NCBI GenBank assembly: GCA_020048895.1
Contig: JAIFLV010000004.1
Span: 1-51,413, forward strand
Source of the DNA: Rhodoferax sp.
GTDB taxonomy: Bacteria > Pseudomonadota > Gammaproteobacteria > Burkholderiales > Burkholderiaceae_C
Length of the DNA stretch: 51,413 nucleotides
Reading direction: 5' to 3'
Under the pieces are notes generated by a model, which saw only the letters and a program-made list of their open reading frames with translations, was not told the DNA's origin and ran no database searches. Of this stretch, positions 28,479-36,989 are shown in pieces (position 1 is the first letter of the stretch; every line of letters starts with the position of its first letter). The position numbers and the translations under genes are program-made.

Positions 28479-28558
28479 TTGACACTTGACGGTATCCGTG
28501 ACGGTAGTCACAATTGAGCCATGAAAAATACCGTCAAGTTGACGGAGAAATCCGTCAG
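28479..28558 (+). promoter_or_regulatory. Left integrase arm-type repeats and int promoter
   Basis: TGACGGTAT at 28487-28495 and TGACGGTAG at 28499-28507 are direct repeats spaced 12 bp start to start. An inverted copy, ATACCGTCAA, lies at 28528-28537, followed by TTGACGG (28539) and CCGTCAG (28552). A TTGACA -35-like hexamer at 28479-28484 abuts the repeats, so integrase binding would likely repress its own promoter. The same pair with the same spacing is at the right end (46784-46804). Confidence 0.65.
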
Positions 28559-29768
28559 TGCAATTGCTCCAACTGGAGTCGCTCAAAAATTTGCTGATGA
28601 GAGAGGTCTTTACCTCTACGTCAGCCAACATGGCACCAAATCGTGGCGCTATGACTACCGGGTTGGGGGCAAACGGGCAACCCTAACCCTTGGTAAATAT
28701 CCCGATATCTCTCTCGCCAACGCTCGAAAAAAACACCTCGAAGCCAGAACAACCATTGCCAATGGTGGTCACCCAGCCCAGGAAAAGAAGATCGAAAAGT
28801 TGGAGCGTCAGGTTGTCCTTGGCAATACCTTTGATGAAGTATCCAAAAAGTGGTACGTCAGCAAAGAGGCGCGACGGTCTAAAGTTTGGCGTGACACGCA
28901 CAGCCTGTACCTAAAGCGCGACCTCTCCCCTCCCCTGGGATTGCTACCGGTTGCCGAGATAAAAGCAAAAACATTGCTGGCCGCATTAGAAAAGTGTCGT
29001 GAGCGTTCTGGAATTCGTACCGCCGACCGCGTACGTCAAACAGCGGTGCAGGTTTTTGATTTCGCGAAACGGAAGCTAAAGGTGACCTCAAACGTCGCCC
29101 GTGAACTGGTTGATTGGACTGACGGAGAAATGCCAGCAAAAAAGCACCGTGCGTGGCTCAAGGCTGACGAGTTGCCCGGATTCTTGAAAGCAGTTGAAAC
29201 ATACCCCGGATATCTGACAACAAAGCTCGCGGCAAAACTGCTCCTTCATACGTTTGTTCGAAAGTCAGAACTGGTGGATGCCAAGTGGAGTGAGTTTTCT
29301 TTTGAGAATGCGCTTTGGTCGGTGCCACCCGAGCGGATGAAGATGCCCACGGAAGAAAAAGGGAATCGGCACAACTTCCACCTCGTGCCGTTAAGCACCC
29401 AAGTCGTCACCCTTTTGAAGGAACTCAAACCACTGTGCTCAGGGTCAGATTATTTGTTTCCAAGCAATAGCAGTCTTGAAAAACCAATGGGTCACAGCAC
29501 GCTGAATGTAATGTTCAAGCGCCTTGGCTATGGGGACACGCTCACGCCACATGGCATGCGTGCGACTGCAAGTACAGTGCTGAACGAGAAAGGGTTCCGT
29601 GGTGATGCGATAGAACTTCAACTTGCCCACGTTGAAAGAAACTCTGTGCGTCGCGCCTATAACCACTCGGAGCTACTGCCCGAGCGGGCATTGCTAATGC
29701 AATATTGGTCCGATTTTCTTGAGGGTTGTGAGATGAAGAACGCAAAACAGGAGGAACGTCATGACTGA
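28521..29768 (+). CDS. Tyrosine-type site-specific integrase (P4 family)
   Basis: Catalyses integration and excision of the element at ribE. 415 residues. The N-terminal DUF4102-like arm-binding domain is LTEKSVSAIAPTGVAQKFAD through TLGKYPDISLANARKK. A core-binding domain covers about 95-205. The catalytic domain carries R247 (TFVRKSEL), H344 and R347 (HGMR), H370 (LAHVERN) and the nucleophile Y380 (RAYNHSEL). All five catalytic residues are present, so it should be active. It overlaps the AlpA-like gene by 8 bases, so both are transcribed together from the attL side. Confidence 0.95.
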   Translation: MKNTVKLTEKSVSAIAPTGVAQKFADERGLYLYVSQHGTKSWRYDYRVGGKRATLTLGKYPDISLANARKKHLEARTTIANGGHPAQEKKIEKLERQVVLGNTFDEVSKKWYVSKEARRSKVWRDTHSLYLKRDLSPPLGLLPVAEIKAKTLLAALEKCRERSGIRTADRVRQTAVQVFDFAKRKLKVTSNVARELVDWTDGEMPAKKHRAWLKADELPGFLKAVETYPGYLTTKLAAKLLLHTFVRKSELVDAKWSEFSFENALWSVPPERMKMPTEEKGNRHNFHLVPLSTQVVTLLKELKPLCSGSDYLFPSNSSLEKPMGHSTLNVMFKRLGYGDTLTPHGMRATASTVLNEKGFRGDAIELQLAHVERNSVRRAYNHSELLPERALLMQYWSDFLEGCEMKNAKQEERHD

Positions 29769-30228
29769 CGATAAATATTTGCGCGTCAAACAAGTATGTG
29801 AGCGCACCGGGCTTTCGCGGCCCACGATCTACAACATGATGAACGCCGGTACATTTCCCATGAAGACGGCACTCGGTGAGCGAGCGGTAGCATGGCTGGA
29901 ATCTGAAATAGTGAAGTGGATGGAGTCTCGAAAGACTTTTGAAAAAACCGGCCTGGAAGCGCGCCCTGGCCGCCCGCCAACTGCATCCAAGAAGCCTAAG
30001 GCATCACCTCAAAAATCGGAAGTACCGCCGAAAATAGCGATGGTCGCCCCTCCCCCGGCCCCTACCCCGGCAATCTTCCCAATAACGGAAGTTTCAGACC
30101 CTGATGGTTGGGGTACCAATGAACCACCCCCCACGGCAGAAGAGATGGAGAGGATTCACGCGCGCCTTTCCAAGTTGAATCAACCAAAAAAAAGAGCCGA
30201 AAGTAAGGTCGTTCGAGAGCGCAAATGA
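29761..30228 (+). CDS. AlpA-type HTH protein with proline-rich tail (possible excisionase)
   Basis: 155 residues. The N-terminal 60 residues form a MerR-like winged HTH of the AlpA family (YLRVKQVCERTGLSRPTIYN ... LGERAVAWLESEIVKWMESR). These commonly act as excisionases or integrase activators in P4-type islands. The remaining two thirds are a Pro/Lys-rich tail of no recognised fold, longer than usual for AlpA. Its start overlaps the integrase stop by 8 bases, supporting a role in excision control. Confidence 0.85.
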   Translation: MTDDKYLRVKQVCERTGLSRPTIYNMMNAGTFPMKTALGERAVAWLESEIVKWMESRKTFEKTGLEARPGRPPTASKKPKASPQKSEVPPKIAMVAPPPAPTPAIFPITEVSDPDGWGTNEPPPTAEEMERIHARLSKLNQPKKRAESKVVRERK

Positions 30229-30760
30229 ATTGCCCTCCTCATTTCGCCGACTGAGCAATCGGCGTCAAGCAAGTGAACAAGGCCTACGATTTTCGAAATT
30301 CAAGAGTTCTCAAATACCTTCCTGAACGGCTGTTCAACGGCACAAGAGCGAGATTGTCCTAAGGTTCGGAGAAAGCGCATCGACCTGTCCGTGCACCAGA
30401 TGCTTCATTTTTACTTTCTCGGAATCACCATTACTTGCCGACACGATGAGCGCAGACACGGCGTCAGGTAGCGCTGAAATGCAACTAGAGCCGCGCTCAG
30501 GACTTGATGACAATGCCGGTTTTCCGGGCATGCAAATGTTCAGAGAATTGCAAAATTGCATGCTTGCACCATTGCAATCTCGTTGAAAAGGCCGTTGCAC
30601 TGCTTTTCGGCCACGAAACCGGACTTGAACGGGTCAAATCGTCTCTCGTCATACCAGTGCAGCCAATGCCATTCGCCAATGGCTATACCGCATATACAAC
30701 ATCATTTTTGTACGCCGTTTGTCAATTTGTAAGCGTCATCAATTGCTTAAAGGAAGCACC
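30229..30760. promoter_or_regulatory. Leader region of the rep-recQ operon with TTGCA array
   Basis: About 530 bp with no credible gene. It contains a hairpin ATGCCGGTTTTCCGGGCAT (30513-30531, one-base bulge). It also has four TTGCA motifs at 30548, 30556, 30564 and 30572, spaced exactly 8 bp apart, with a fifth at 30595. The array lies about 185 bp upstream of the replication initiator start and may be an operator or part of the replication origin. Confidence 0.5.
30548..30579 (+). repeat. Four 8-bp repeats of TTGCANNN
   Basis: The sequence reads TTGCAAAA, TTGCATGC, TTGCACCA, TTGCAATC in direct succession, an exact 8-bp period. Iteron-like arrays near a rep gene can serve as initiator or regulator binding sites. 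Isolated TTGCA/TGCAA motifs recur upstream of two other units in this element. Confidence 0.7.
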
Positions 30761-31927
30761 ATGTCTAAGACGCGTACGACCAAACTACCGAAGAACGCCT
30801 ATATCCATATTGACAAGATACACGTAAAGGGACCGTGCAGGCATAAACCCATTGGCAAGGTCTACTTCGGACATGATGAGGATTTCGGATATGTTGCTGC
30901 TGGATCACGACTAACCAAGAAACAGTTGAAAAGGGGCGCGGATTCAGCGTTTGTTAAGTCCAAGAAGCTTGAAGACGACGGTTATGCGTACGAGCTTGAA
31001 ATTCACTGTTGTCCGCCGAAGGTCTTGCAAAAACACAATGTTTTCGGACACTCGTCACTGGTGGACTACGTCTACGCAGTTTTTGACCACGTCGTCAAAG
31101 CCTTTGGCCTCTATGTCGATGCCCATGATCGCGAATTGTGGCGGGCCGGACACTTTTGGCTCACGGAGGTCCATCTGACAGGTAATTTCGGATGCTTGTC
31201 GCGGGACGTTGTGCCCATCATCAATGCGATTGACGAAAACAATCCAGCAGGTAAGCAACGTTCATTGACGACTTGCATCACTCTAGGGTTCACGGGAAAA
31301 CGTCGATCCAAGTTTCAAATGGCAACTCTGTACTACAAGCCTGATGAGCTGAAGACGGAATGGAAACGGCAAGGTCCATTTCAGAAAAGGTTGATCGAGG
31401 CTACCAAGGATTCCATTCGCGGCGAAATCAAGTTCTACAGCATGGGACTGAAAGCGCTCAAACTGCAATATGGAGCCAATTGGATTGGCGCTGATGTTGC
31501 CACGCTGTTCTTTGATGCCCTCGCAAAATACAAGATCAAATATGCAATACAGCCCTTGCTGACTGCGGAAGCGCTGGCAGTGCTCTCTACTGCCGAGCGC
31601 AATGTTTATGAACTATGGTTACACGGCAAGTCTGTTGCTGACCAGTTCCGCAGCCGATCATCTGTCCACAAGTACATAAAGGCCGTCAAAGAAAAGACTG
31701 GCTTTGATATGAACGGCGACCGACGACCGGACCCCTTGCCAGTCATCAACCTCGCCACTGTTTTTAGCCCGGAAAACGTATTGCCCATTCCGGATTGGTT
31801 GTTTGCGACGGAGCACTACTTTTCACCAAAGCAGTTGGACTTGCCTAGAAGGGAATTCAAAGGCGGCATAAGCAATGCACCTCTTGATCCAAACGCCGGT
31901 CAGCACGGTGAAGGGATTTCAGCATGA
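30761..31927 (+). CDS. Replication initiation protein, phage/plasmid II/X family
   Basis: Probable rolling-circle initiator of the type found in filamentous phages (gpII/gpX) and related plasmids. 388 residues. Diagnostic order: [18 protein letters not shown], then [19 protein letters not shown] (beta-strand with TxVxLTGNF), a Tyr-rich strand [11 protein letters not shown], and the [17 protein letters not shown] segment corresponding to the conserved elkLRsmELk motif of the family. ATG 30761 follows AAAGGAAGCACC. Its stop overlaps the RecQ start by four bases (ATGA). It implies that the excised circle replicates autonomously. The identification is by motif recall. Confidence 0.72.
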   Translation: MSKTRTTKLPKNAYIHIDKIHVKGPCRHKPIGKVYFGHDEDFGYVAAGSRLTKKQLKRGADSAFVKSKKLEDDGYAYELEIHCCPPKVLQKHNVFGHSSLVDYVYAVFDHVVKAFGLYVDAHDRELWRAGHFWLTEVHLTGNFGCLSRDVVPIINAIDENNPAGKQRSLTTCITLGFTGKRRSKFQMATLYYKPDELKTEWKRQGPFQKRLIEATKDSIRGEIKFYSMGLKALKLQYGANWIGADVATLFFDALAKYKIKYAIQPLLTAEALAVLSTAERNVYELWLHGKSVADQFRSRSSVHKYIKAVKEKTGFDMNGDRRPDPLPVINLATVFSPENVLPIPDWLFATEHYFSPKQLDLPRREFKGGISNAPLDPNAGQHGEGISA

Positions 31928-33414
31928 AGACACCTCTTCAAACCCTGCGTCAAGTCTTTGGCTACCCTGCATTTATGGGAGAGCAAGCAAGAATCATTCG
32001 TCAGGTCATGAGCGGCGGTAGTGCTCTCGTACTTATGCCAACAGGCGGCGGCAAATCGCTGTGTTATCAGATTCCTGCAATGCTGCGAGAGGGAGTGGGT
32101 GTAGTCGTTTCTCCTCTGATCGCCTTAATGCAGGATCAAGTTGATGCACTGCGAAAGTTGGGGGTGTGCGCTGCCTACCTGAATTCAACACTTGATAGGC
32201 AGACTACGCTCGAAACAGAACAACAGATGTTGCAGGGCGAGTTGGACCTGATCTACGTGTCACCAGAACGTGTGCTGCAAGCGAGCTTTGCAAATGTCCT
32301 TGACAAGCTATATGGCACGGGTGGCATCGCCTTGTTCGCCATAGACGAGGCGCACTGCATATCGCAATGGGGACACGACTTCCGACCAGACTATCGGCGA
32401 TTGTCAGCTTTGCCAGAACGCTATCCCGACGTGCCACGCATTGCCCTGACCGCCACTGCAGATGTGAGAACGCGCCAGGAGATCACGGCTCAACTGTGTC
32501 TCGATGACGCTCCCTCATTCATGTCCAGTTTTGACCGCCCCAACATCTGCTATTCGGTGGTGAAGCGGGGCAGTCGTCAACAGCAACTGCTCCAGCTACT
32601 GGATGGACACAGACATGAGGCGGGAATTGTGTACTGCCTAACACGTGACGAAGTAGAGGAAACCGCCCTTTGGCTAAGACGGAAGGGCATTAATGCTTTG
32701 CCTTACCACGCCGGAATGCATGATGGAATACGGCAGAAGAATCAACATCAATTTCTGCGTGAAGACGGCATTGTTATGGTGGCGACCAATGCTTTCGGCA
32801 TGGGGATCGACAAACCGGATGTTCGATTTGTCGCTCATCTAGGGCTACCAAAATCTGTGGAAGCCTACTATCAAGAAACTGGGCGTGCTGGCCGGGATGG
32901 ACTGCCCGCTGAGGCATGGATGTGCTATGGCCTTAACGATGTGATGGTTCACCGTCAACGCATTGATGAGGCCACTTCGACTCGCAATCGGAAAAATGTC
33001 GAAAGATCAAAACTGAACGCCCTAGCTGTGTGGAGTCGCACGACCGGATGTCGTCGTGCGCTACTGTTGGACTATTTTGGCGAAAGCGCCCAAGCATGCG
33101 GAAACTGTGACAACTGCCTGCGGCGGTCAACAAGGTTCAAGGTTTCGGTTGGTCCATCGCAACAGAGCCCATCCCTGCTTCAGACCCATGATGTAACCGA
33201 ACCCTTGTTCGCTGCGCTGCGAGAGTGGCGTATGAAGATCGCCCAGGCAGAAGAGGTTCCGGGTCACCACATCTTTTCAGATCGCACGCTTTATCGGATA
33301 ACTGTCAAACGCCCGTCAACACTAACTGATTTGGCTGCAATTCCGGGGGTCGGTCATGCCGCAGGGGAGCGCTTTGGGAATCAACTGATAGGCTTCCTGC
33401 GGAGATATTCGTAA
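31924..33414 (+). CDS. RecQ-family ATP-dependent DNA helicase, short form
   Basis: 3'-5' helicase. 496 residues versus about 610 for E. coli RecQ. Motifs: [16 protein letters not shown] (Walker A), [18 protein letters not shown] (DEAH plus the RecQ aromatic loop), [33 protein letters not shown] and [10 protein letters not shown] (Arg finger). The zinc module has its cysteines in [13 protein letters not shown] and CGNCDNC. A compact HRDC-like C-terminus ([18 protein letters not shown]) follows directly, so the winged-helix domain seems missing. The ATGA overlap with the initiator gene suggests it is the dedicated replicative helicase of the element. Confidence 0.92.
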   Translation: MKTPLQTLRQVFGYPAFMGEQARIIRQVMSGGSALVLMPTGGGKSLCYQIPAMLREGVGVVVSPLIALMQDQVDALRKLGVCAAYLNSTLDRQTTLETEQQMLQGELDLIYVSPERVLQASFANVLDKLYGTGGIALFAIDEAHCISQWGHDFRPDYRRLSALPERYPDVPRIALTATADVRTRQEITAQLCLDDAPSFMSSFDRPNICYSVVKRGSRQQQLLQLLDGHRHEAGIVYCLTRDEVEETALWLRRKGINALPYHAGMHDGIRQKNQHQFLREDGIVMVATNAFGMGIDKPDVRFVAHLGLPKSVEAYYQETGRAGRDGLPAEAWMCYGLNDVMVHRQRIDEATSTRNRKNVERSKLNALAVWSRTTGCRRALLLDYFGESAQACGNCDNCLRRSTRFKVSVGPSQQSPSLLQTHDVTEPLFAALREWRMKIAQAEEVPGHHIFSDRTLYRITVKRPSTLTDLAAIPGVGHAAGERFGNQLIGFLRRYS

Positions 33415-33419
33415 GCAAC

Positions 33420-33446
33420 ATACAGGGCTCATCGAGAGCCCTGTAT
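33420..33446 (+). terminator. Perfect 11-bp hairpin after recQ
   Basis: ATACAGGGCTC (33420-33430) and GAGCCCTGTAT (33436-33446) are perfect inverted repeats with an ATCGA loop, 6 bp after the recQ stop. There is no T-run, so it is either a weak terminator, a 3' end stabiliser or an origin-type hairpin. Confidence 0.55.
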
Positions 33447-33558
33447 CCGTAGTTGATTCAACGCTTCAATATTGCTTTATTCATGCCAAAACGACCGGCT
33501 GAATGCAATTTGGTGGTTGCACTACATTGGCTATACGTCAACTATCTAGGAGTTGCAT

Positions 33559-33762
33559 ATGATCCGTTTAACGCGATGGGGCAACAGCACCGGGGTCAGA
33601 ATAGCAGCAACGCTCATGGAGGCGGCAGGCCTCAAAGTTGGGGACTACGTTCACGTGCGTCTACTTGACTCCGGTGATATCCGGGTACGCCCATTCAGGG
33701 AACCACTCGCGGCTGATCGGCAACCGAAAGAAGACCAGAAGGTGGAAGAGGAACCGTGGTAG
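33559..33762 (+). CDS. AbrB/MazE-type swapped-hairpin DNA-binding protein, orphan
   Basis: 67 residues. IRLTRWGNSTGVRIAATLME followed by AAGLKVGDYVHVR matches the MazE/SpoVT-AbrB fold (WGNSxGVRIP type). The tail is charged and unstructured. ATG 33559 has AGGAG seven bases upstream. A MazF/PIN toxin would be expected next, but the following 84 bp are empty and the next gene is on the other strand. It is therefore an orphan antitoxin or a stand-alone regulator. TTGCA/TGCAA motifs occur at 33504, 33517 and 33553 in its upstream region. Confidence 0.8.
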   Translation: MIRLTRWGNSTGVRIAATLMEAAGLKVGDYVHVRLLDSGDIRVRPFREPLAADRQPKEDQKVEEEPW

Positions 33763-33846
33763 TTGTTCGGACCACAACCACCCGGCTGAACATACAAGGT
33801 TGGCAACCCAAAGTTTGAGCCAATCATGTGGCGGTGCCAATAGGAT

Positions 33847-34542
33847 TCAAGACGACTTCAACCGGGTCACGCTGACATTTAATGTTGCAACAATGAGTTC
33901 GCGCCGCTCTCGCTCATCTTGTGCAACGCGCTCAACTGCCCTCCTTGAACGGGCAGGAAGCAACCTCGGTGCAATCACGTTCCAGTAGCAGTCCCCAGAG
34001 GGATAGTACTCAGCAACTTGACGATCAAGAAACTTGCCAATGCCGGGGTGCAGCGCGAAGGTGTTAACAAGGCATTCAAGCGCCGCCTGGTAAGTAGCTT
34101 GACATTTCCTCGCATGGGAAATCAATAGACCAGTTGACAATGCGTCCTGCCAACACTCCTGAGGTTGCATATACAAACCATCCGCCTGCTTGAGGAGATT
34201 TATGTATGGGACAAGTTCCACCGGGCACCGGACTTTTGACTGGTCGAGTAATCTGGTTTCAAAGCTACGGCGAAGCGCCTTGTACTCACCGATAGGAATT
34301 AGCTTCTTGAGCTGCAACATTGTTGGTTGCTCTCTACGCTCTGCCAAACCGATGATCTGATTGAGAATTTCGAGCCTGCGAGGTTCGCCAGTTGCGCTAT
34401 CAACAAAGTCTGCCACCAACTGGCTAATGGAAGTAGTTGGCTCTGTCGAATAGACACCCCCGGAATTGAGCGGAATCAACGGAACAAGTCCCCTCGGCAC
34501 GGGCCTATTCTTTGCAAGGCGCTTGTTTTTCTTGGTGACCAT
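33847..34542 (-). CDS. Unrecognised protein, last gene of minus-strand operon
   Basis: 231 residues, no recognised family. The N-terminus is very basic (MVTKKNKRLAKNRPVPRG), suggesting nucleic-acid contact. The remainder is mainly helical with HARKCQATYQAALECLVNTF in the middle and a basic C-terminus. ATG 34542 is preceded by AAGGA, and the open frame upstream of it lacks coding character. It is separated by about 125 bp from the next upstream gene; that gap carries TTGCA motifs at 34601 and 34620 and TGCAA at about 34638, so it may have its own promoter. Confidence 0.6.
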   Translation of the reverse strand: MVTKKNKRLAKNRPVPRGLVPLIPLNSGGVYSTEPTTSISQLVADFVDSATGEPRRLEILNQIIGLAERREQPTMLQLKKLIPIGEYKALRRSFETRLLDQSKVRCPVELVPYINLLKQADGLYMQPQECWQDALSTGLLISHARKCQATYQAALECLVNTFALHPGIGKFLDRQVAEYYPSGDCYWNVIAPRLLPARSRRAVERVAQDERERRELIVATLNVSVTRLKSS

Positions 34543-34668
34543 CACGTTTGTCCTTGATTCACGATCAGTCCGATATCCAAGCGTGGACCGCTGGATAGGG
34601 TTGCAACCGAGAGCAAACATTGCAATCGGTGCATGCATGCAATTTCCTGGCATTCGATACCACGCAAC

Positions 34669-35187
34669 TTACCAAGCATCATCTTCTACATGTTTTTTTG
34701 GATTGGCAGAACAGGAGGAAATGCCGCTGCCATCATTCTCGTCATCATTATCCTGAGCATCCTCAACCTCGGCTTTTGGAGGCAGAGGTGTAAGTAACTT
34801 AGCTCGGGGTTTTTGGCGTTGTTCATCTGCCTCTATTTTTGCAACATCGCGCGAGACCGTCGCAGGATCGACGCAAATGCTGCTGTGTGCGGCAATGTCC
34901 TTCTGCTTCATGCCAAGGTCCAGTAGTTCCTTCACGCGCTTCTGACGTTCCGCTATCGCGATGTTCTTCGCCGTAGCCTTAACTTCCGGATCGGGGCACT
35001 CCCACCCGTATTGCAATTTCCCATCAACCACCGTGTACCAGAAGTGAAATTTTGTGGGAACAGTCTCCTGCTCACTGATTTTTGAGCGCTGAAAGATCAG
35101 TCCGCCGCCATAGTCAGTCGGTGCCGACCCGTCCACGGAAAGGTATGCGTAGTACGTGCGTTGATCTGTTTGGAATTCGTCTTTCAT
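34669..35187 (-). CDS. HTH-containing protein of unknown role
   Basis: 172 residues. Residues about 80-125 (AERQKRVKELLDLGMKQKDI followed by VDPATVSRDVAKI) form a sigma-factor or recombinase-like HTH. The first 75 residues are beta-rich (RTYYAYLSVDGSAPTDYGGG, FHFWYTVVDGKLQYGWECPD). The C-terminus is acidic. It starts 13 bp after the preceding P-loop-like gene and is co-oriented. The N-terminal part could correspond to the C-terminal portion of RepA-like ATPases, raising the possibility that the two genes are a split version of one replication protein. That is speculative. Confidence 0.6.
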   Translation of the reverse strand: MKDEFQTDQRTYYAYLSVDGSAPTDYGGGLIFQRSKISEQETVPTKFHFWYTVVDGKLQYGWECPDPEVKATAKNIAIAERQKRVKELLDLGMKQKDIAAHSSICVDPATVSRDVAKIEADEQRQKPRAKLLTPLPPKAEVEDAQDNDDENDGSGISSCSANPKKHVEDDAW

Positions 35188-35200
35188 AATGTGCTCACTT

Positions 35201-35974
35201 TCATTCGCGGTAGAACGTTACGGTTGCGATTTCCATCTTGTTGAGGTAGCTCAGTAGGTTCTTGAACGGACTGTGATAGTCCAGTTTGCGCTTTGGCGCG
35301 AGACAGGTCTCTCCGTCTGGAAAGATGACGACCTTGCAACCCTTTGGGATGGAGTTTCTGAAATAGAGTTGTTCCCAAGCACAGTTCAATTCCTCAGCAT
35401 CGACAGAGCGCTGATGAGGGTGAGAAACACGCAGGTTAGACAAGGCTCTTGAACGGTCATCTTGATTCTCAATTTGATTCGCAATCAAACTGAGTTGTTC
35501 TTGCACCATGTGCCATTCGGATCCGCCAAATGCGACCAAGGTTGGCATGGGTTCGGGTTTCCCAAAAGGGCTGAATTGAATCCCTCCAGCAAGGGAGTAG
35601 CCTAGAATTTGCGCAAACACGTTTGAACGGACACCCTTACCGACCGAGATAACTGTGTTGCGTGCTTCGACGACCAGTCCTGGCAAGATGTAATTTGGTT
35701 TAGAAAGTGGCTGACTTAAAATTTCCGCTGCCGTCGGTGGAACCCAGAGTTTTGCCCTGTCCTCATCGTCTAGTTCGTCATCCGTCAACTCGACCAGCTC
35801 ACGACGATCTGGTGAAGTTTCAATAGAAGGGGGACTCGGTGCTTCTTCCGTTTCTTTCATTGGCGCTGGGGAAGGTTCGGCGTCCGGCTCCGATTTCGCC
35901 GCAAATGCGAATTCGAAAAGCTCTTCCAGACCGCAGTATTCCCAATAGTTCTCGTCTTGCTCAAATGGGTTCAT
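35201..35974 (-). CDS. RepA/AAA_25-like ATPase with degenerate P-loop
   Basis: 257 residues. An acidic Pro/Glu-rich N-terminus (1-100) precedes a region resembling hexameric RepA-type helicases: PNYILPGLVVEARNTVISVG (strand 1), KGVRSNVFAQILGYSLAGG (where GKS/T and a helix are expected), then TLVAFGGSEW (Walker B-like strand). The Walker A consensus GxGKS/T is replaced by GKGVRSN, so ATP hydrolysis is doubtful. ATG 35974 has AGGAG eight bases upstream. First gene of the three-gene minus operon, transcribed from the 35975-36464 region. Family assignment is tentative. Confidence 0.5.
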   Translation of the reverse strand: MNPFEQDENYWEYCGLEELFEFAFAAKSEPDAEPSPAPMKETEEAPSPPSIETSPDRRELVELTDDELDDEDRAKLWVPPTAAEILSQPLSKPNYILPGLVVEARNTVISVGKGVRSNVFAQILGYSLAGGIQFSPFGKPEPMPTLVAFGGSEWHMVQEQLSLIANQIENQDDRSRALSNLRVSHPHQRSVDAEELNCAWEQLYFRNSIPKGCKVVIFPDGETCLAPKRKLDYHSPFKNLLSYLNKMEIATVTFYRE

Positions 35975-36464
35975 GTTGGCACTCCTGTATCTGTGATTCG
36001 CCACTGCCAGACCGTTGTCAGTGATACGACATAGGATTACTCAAACTGCTCGCAGAGGCCAAAAATCAACTGTTTTTTGTCGCTAATCTGCCGATTTCGA
36101 TGGGGCTGTGAACTTAATGCTCTTAAGTTAAATTCAATAAAACCTAATGAAATCAAATGGTTACGTGATTTCCATCATGATTTGACGGAAATTCTGTGTG
36201 ACCAACATAGACGTTAATTTGTCGCTCTGGTCGTCTTTTTGCGTCGTCAGCACCACCACCTGAGCAGTCGTCAGCGACGCACTTCGTCAGAATATTGATC
36301 TCAGTCTTCGGCTTCCACACCTGTTCATGATGAAGCATCGATCCAGGTCTACATCCTCCCCGAGCTACCGAATGCGCTAAGTTGCACTTTCGGTCAAAGT
36401 TTCGTATTATTCGTTTGTTTCGTTTAATACTGAACTTCATCTGAATCAACACTTGGAGGGCATC
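35975..36464. promoter_or_regulatory. AT-rich divergent intergenic region
   Basis: About 490 bp between two divergent units. AACTTAA/TTAAGTT (36111-36117, 36123-36129) is a perfect 7-bp inverted repeat with a 5-base spacer. ATTTCC...GGAAAT flanks 36167-36190. Toward the HTH/PIN pair there is a strong promoter: TTGCAC 36382-36387, 17-bp spacer, TATTAT 36405-36410. GTATTA/TAATAC inverted arms (36404-36409, 36425-36430) overlap the -10 element and are a likely autoregulatory operator. No gene is supported here. Confidence 0.6.
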
Positions 36465-36983
36465 ATGCCTACCGCTGCCACACAGGGTAAAACACCTGCA
36501 CACCGCTACGATCCGTTGGGGCCACTAGCCGATGCCATTGGTTCGATGACTGGAACCGTGTCCGAAAAGGTTGCCAGCGCATTGCACCAGGTTCTTGAAG
36601 CCACCACCCCGGCAAGCCGTAGCGCTCGCTTGCAGTTGATCCGCCATTTGGTGGACATTGAGAGCCAATCGGTTGGTATCGAGATGCCGAAGTCGGTTGC
36701 CACTGCCAATGACCTCATCAGCACTGCACAGGCTGCGGAATTGCTGGGTTACAGCCGCCCCTATGTAGCCATGCTGATCGACCAGAACAAGCTTAAGGGT
36801 GCCACGGTTTCTGCTGGTGGTCACCGTCGGGTTTCACGTGCCTCCGTGCTGGACTGGAAGACTAAGCATCAAGTGACGGGCAAAGCCGCTGACCTGCGTA
36901 CGGAGGGGCAAAAAAACGGGGTCTACAAAAGCGCTGAAGCGGACGTGCTACGCCGCGTCAAAGCGCTTGCCAAGAATCGGTAA
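36465..36983 (+). CDS. Excisionase-type HTH antitoxin of a PIN toxin pair
   Basis: 172 residues. The middle (about 85-135) is a MerR-like/HTH_17 DNA-binding domain: LISTAQAAELLGYSRPYVAM then GGHRRVSRASVLDW. The N-terminal 80 residues are helical; the C-terminal tail is basic and probably wraps the toxin. ATG 36465 follows GGAGG. The gene lies 6 bp upstream of a PIN-domain gene, the established arrangement for HTH-excisionase/PIN type II toxin-antitoxin pairs. Promoter and operator candidates are at 36382-36430. Confidence 0.82.
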   Translation: MPTAATQGKTPAHRYDPLGPLADAIGSMTGTVSEKVASALHQVLEATTPASRSARLQLIRHLVDIESQSVGIEMPKSVATANDLISTAQAAELLGYSRPYVAMLIDQNKLKGATVSAGGHRRVSRASVLDWKTKHQVTGKAADLRTEGQKNGVYKSAEADVLRRVKALAKNR

Positions 36984-36989
36984 CCGTAA

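Noticed and set aside
30334-30600. 88-codon minus-strand ORF in the rep leader
   Set aside because: No SD, no recognisable domain, and it spans the TTGCA array and hairpin, which look regulatory.
36153-36503. 116-codon minus-strand ORF overlapping the HTH antitoxin start
   Set aside because: It crosses the antitoxin promoter and start; composition is non-coding.
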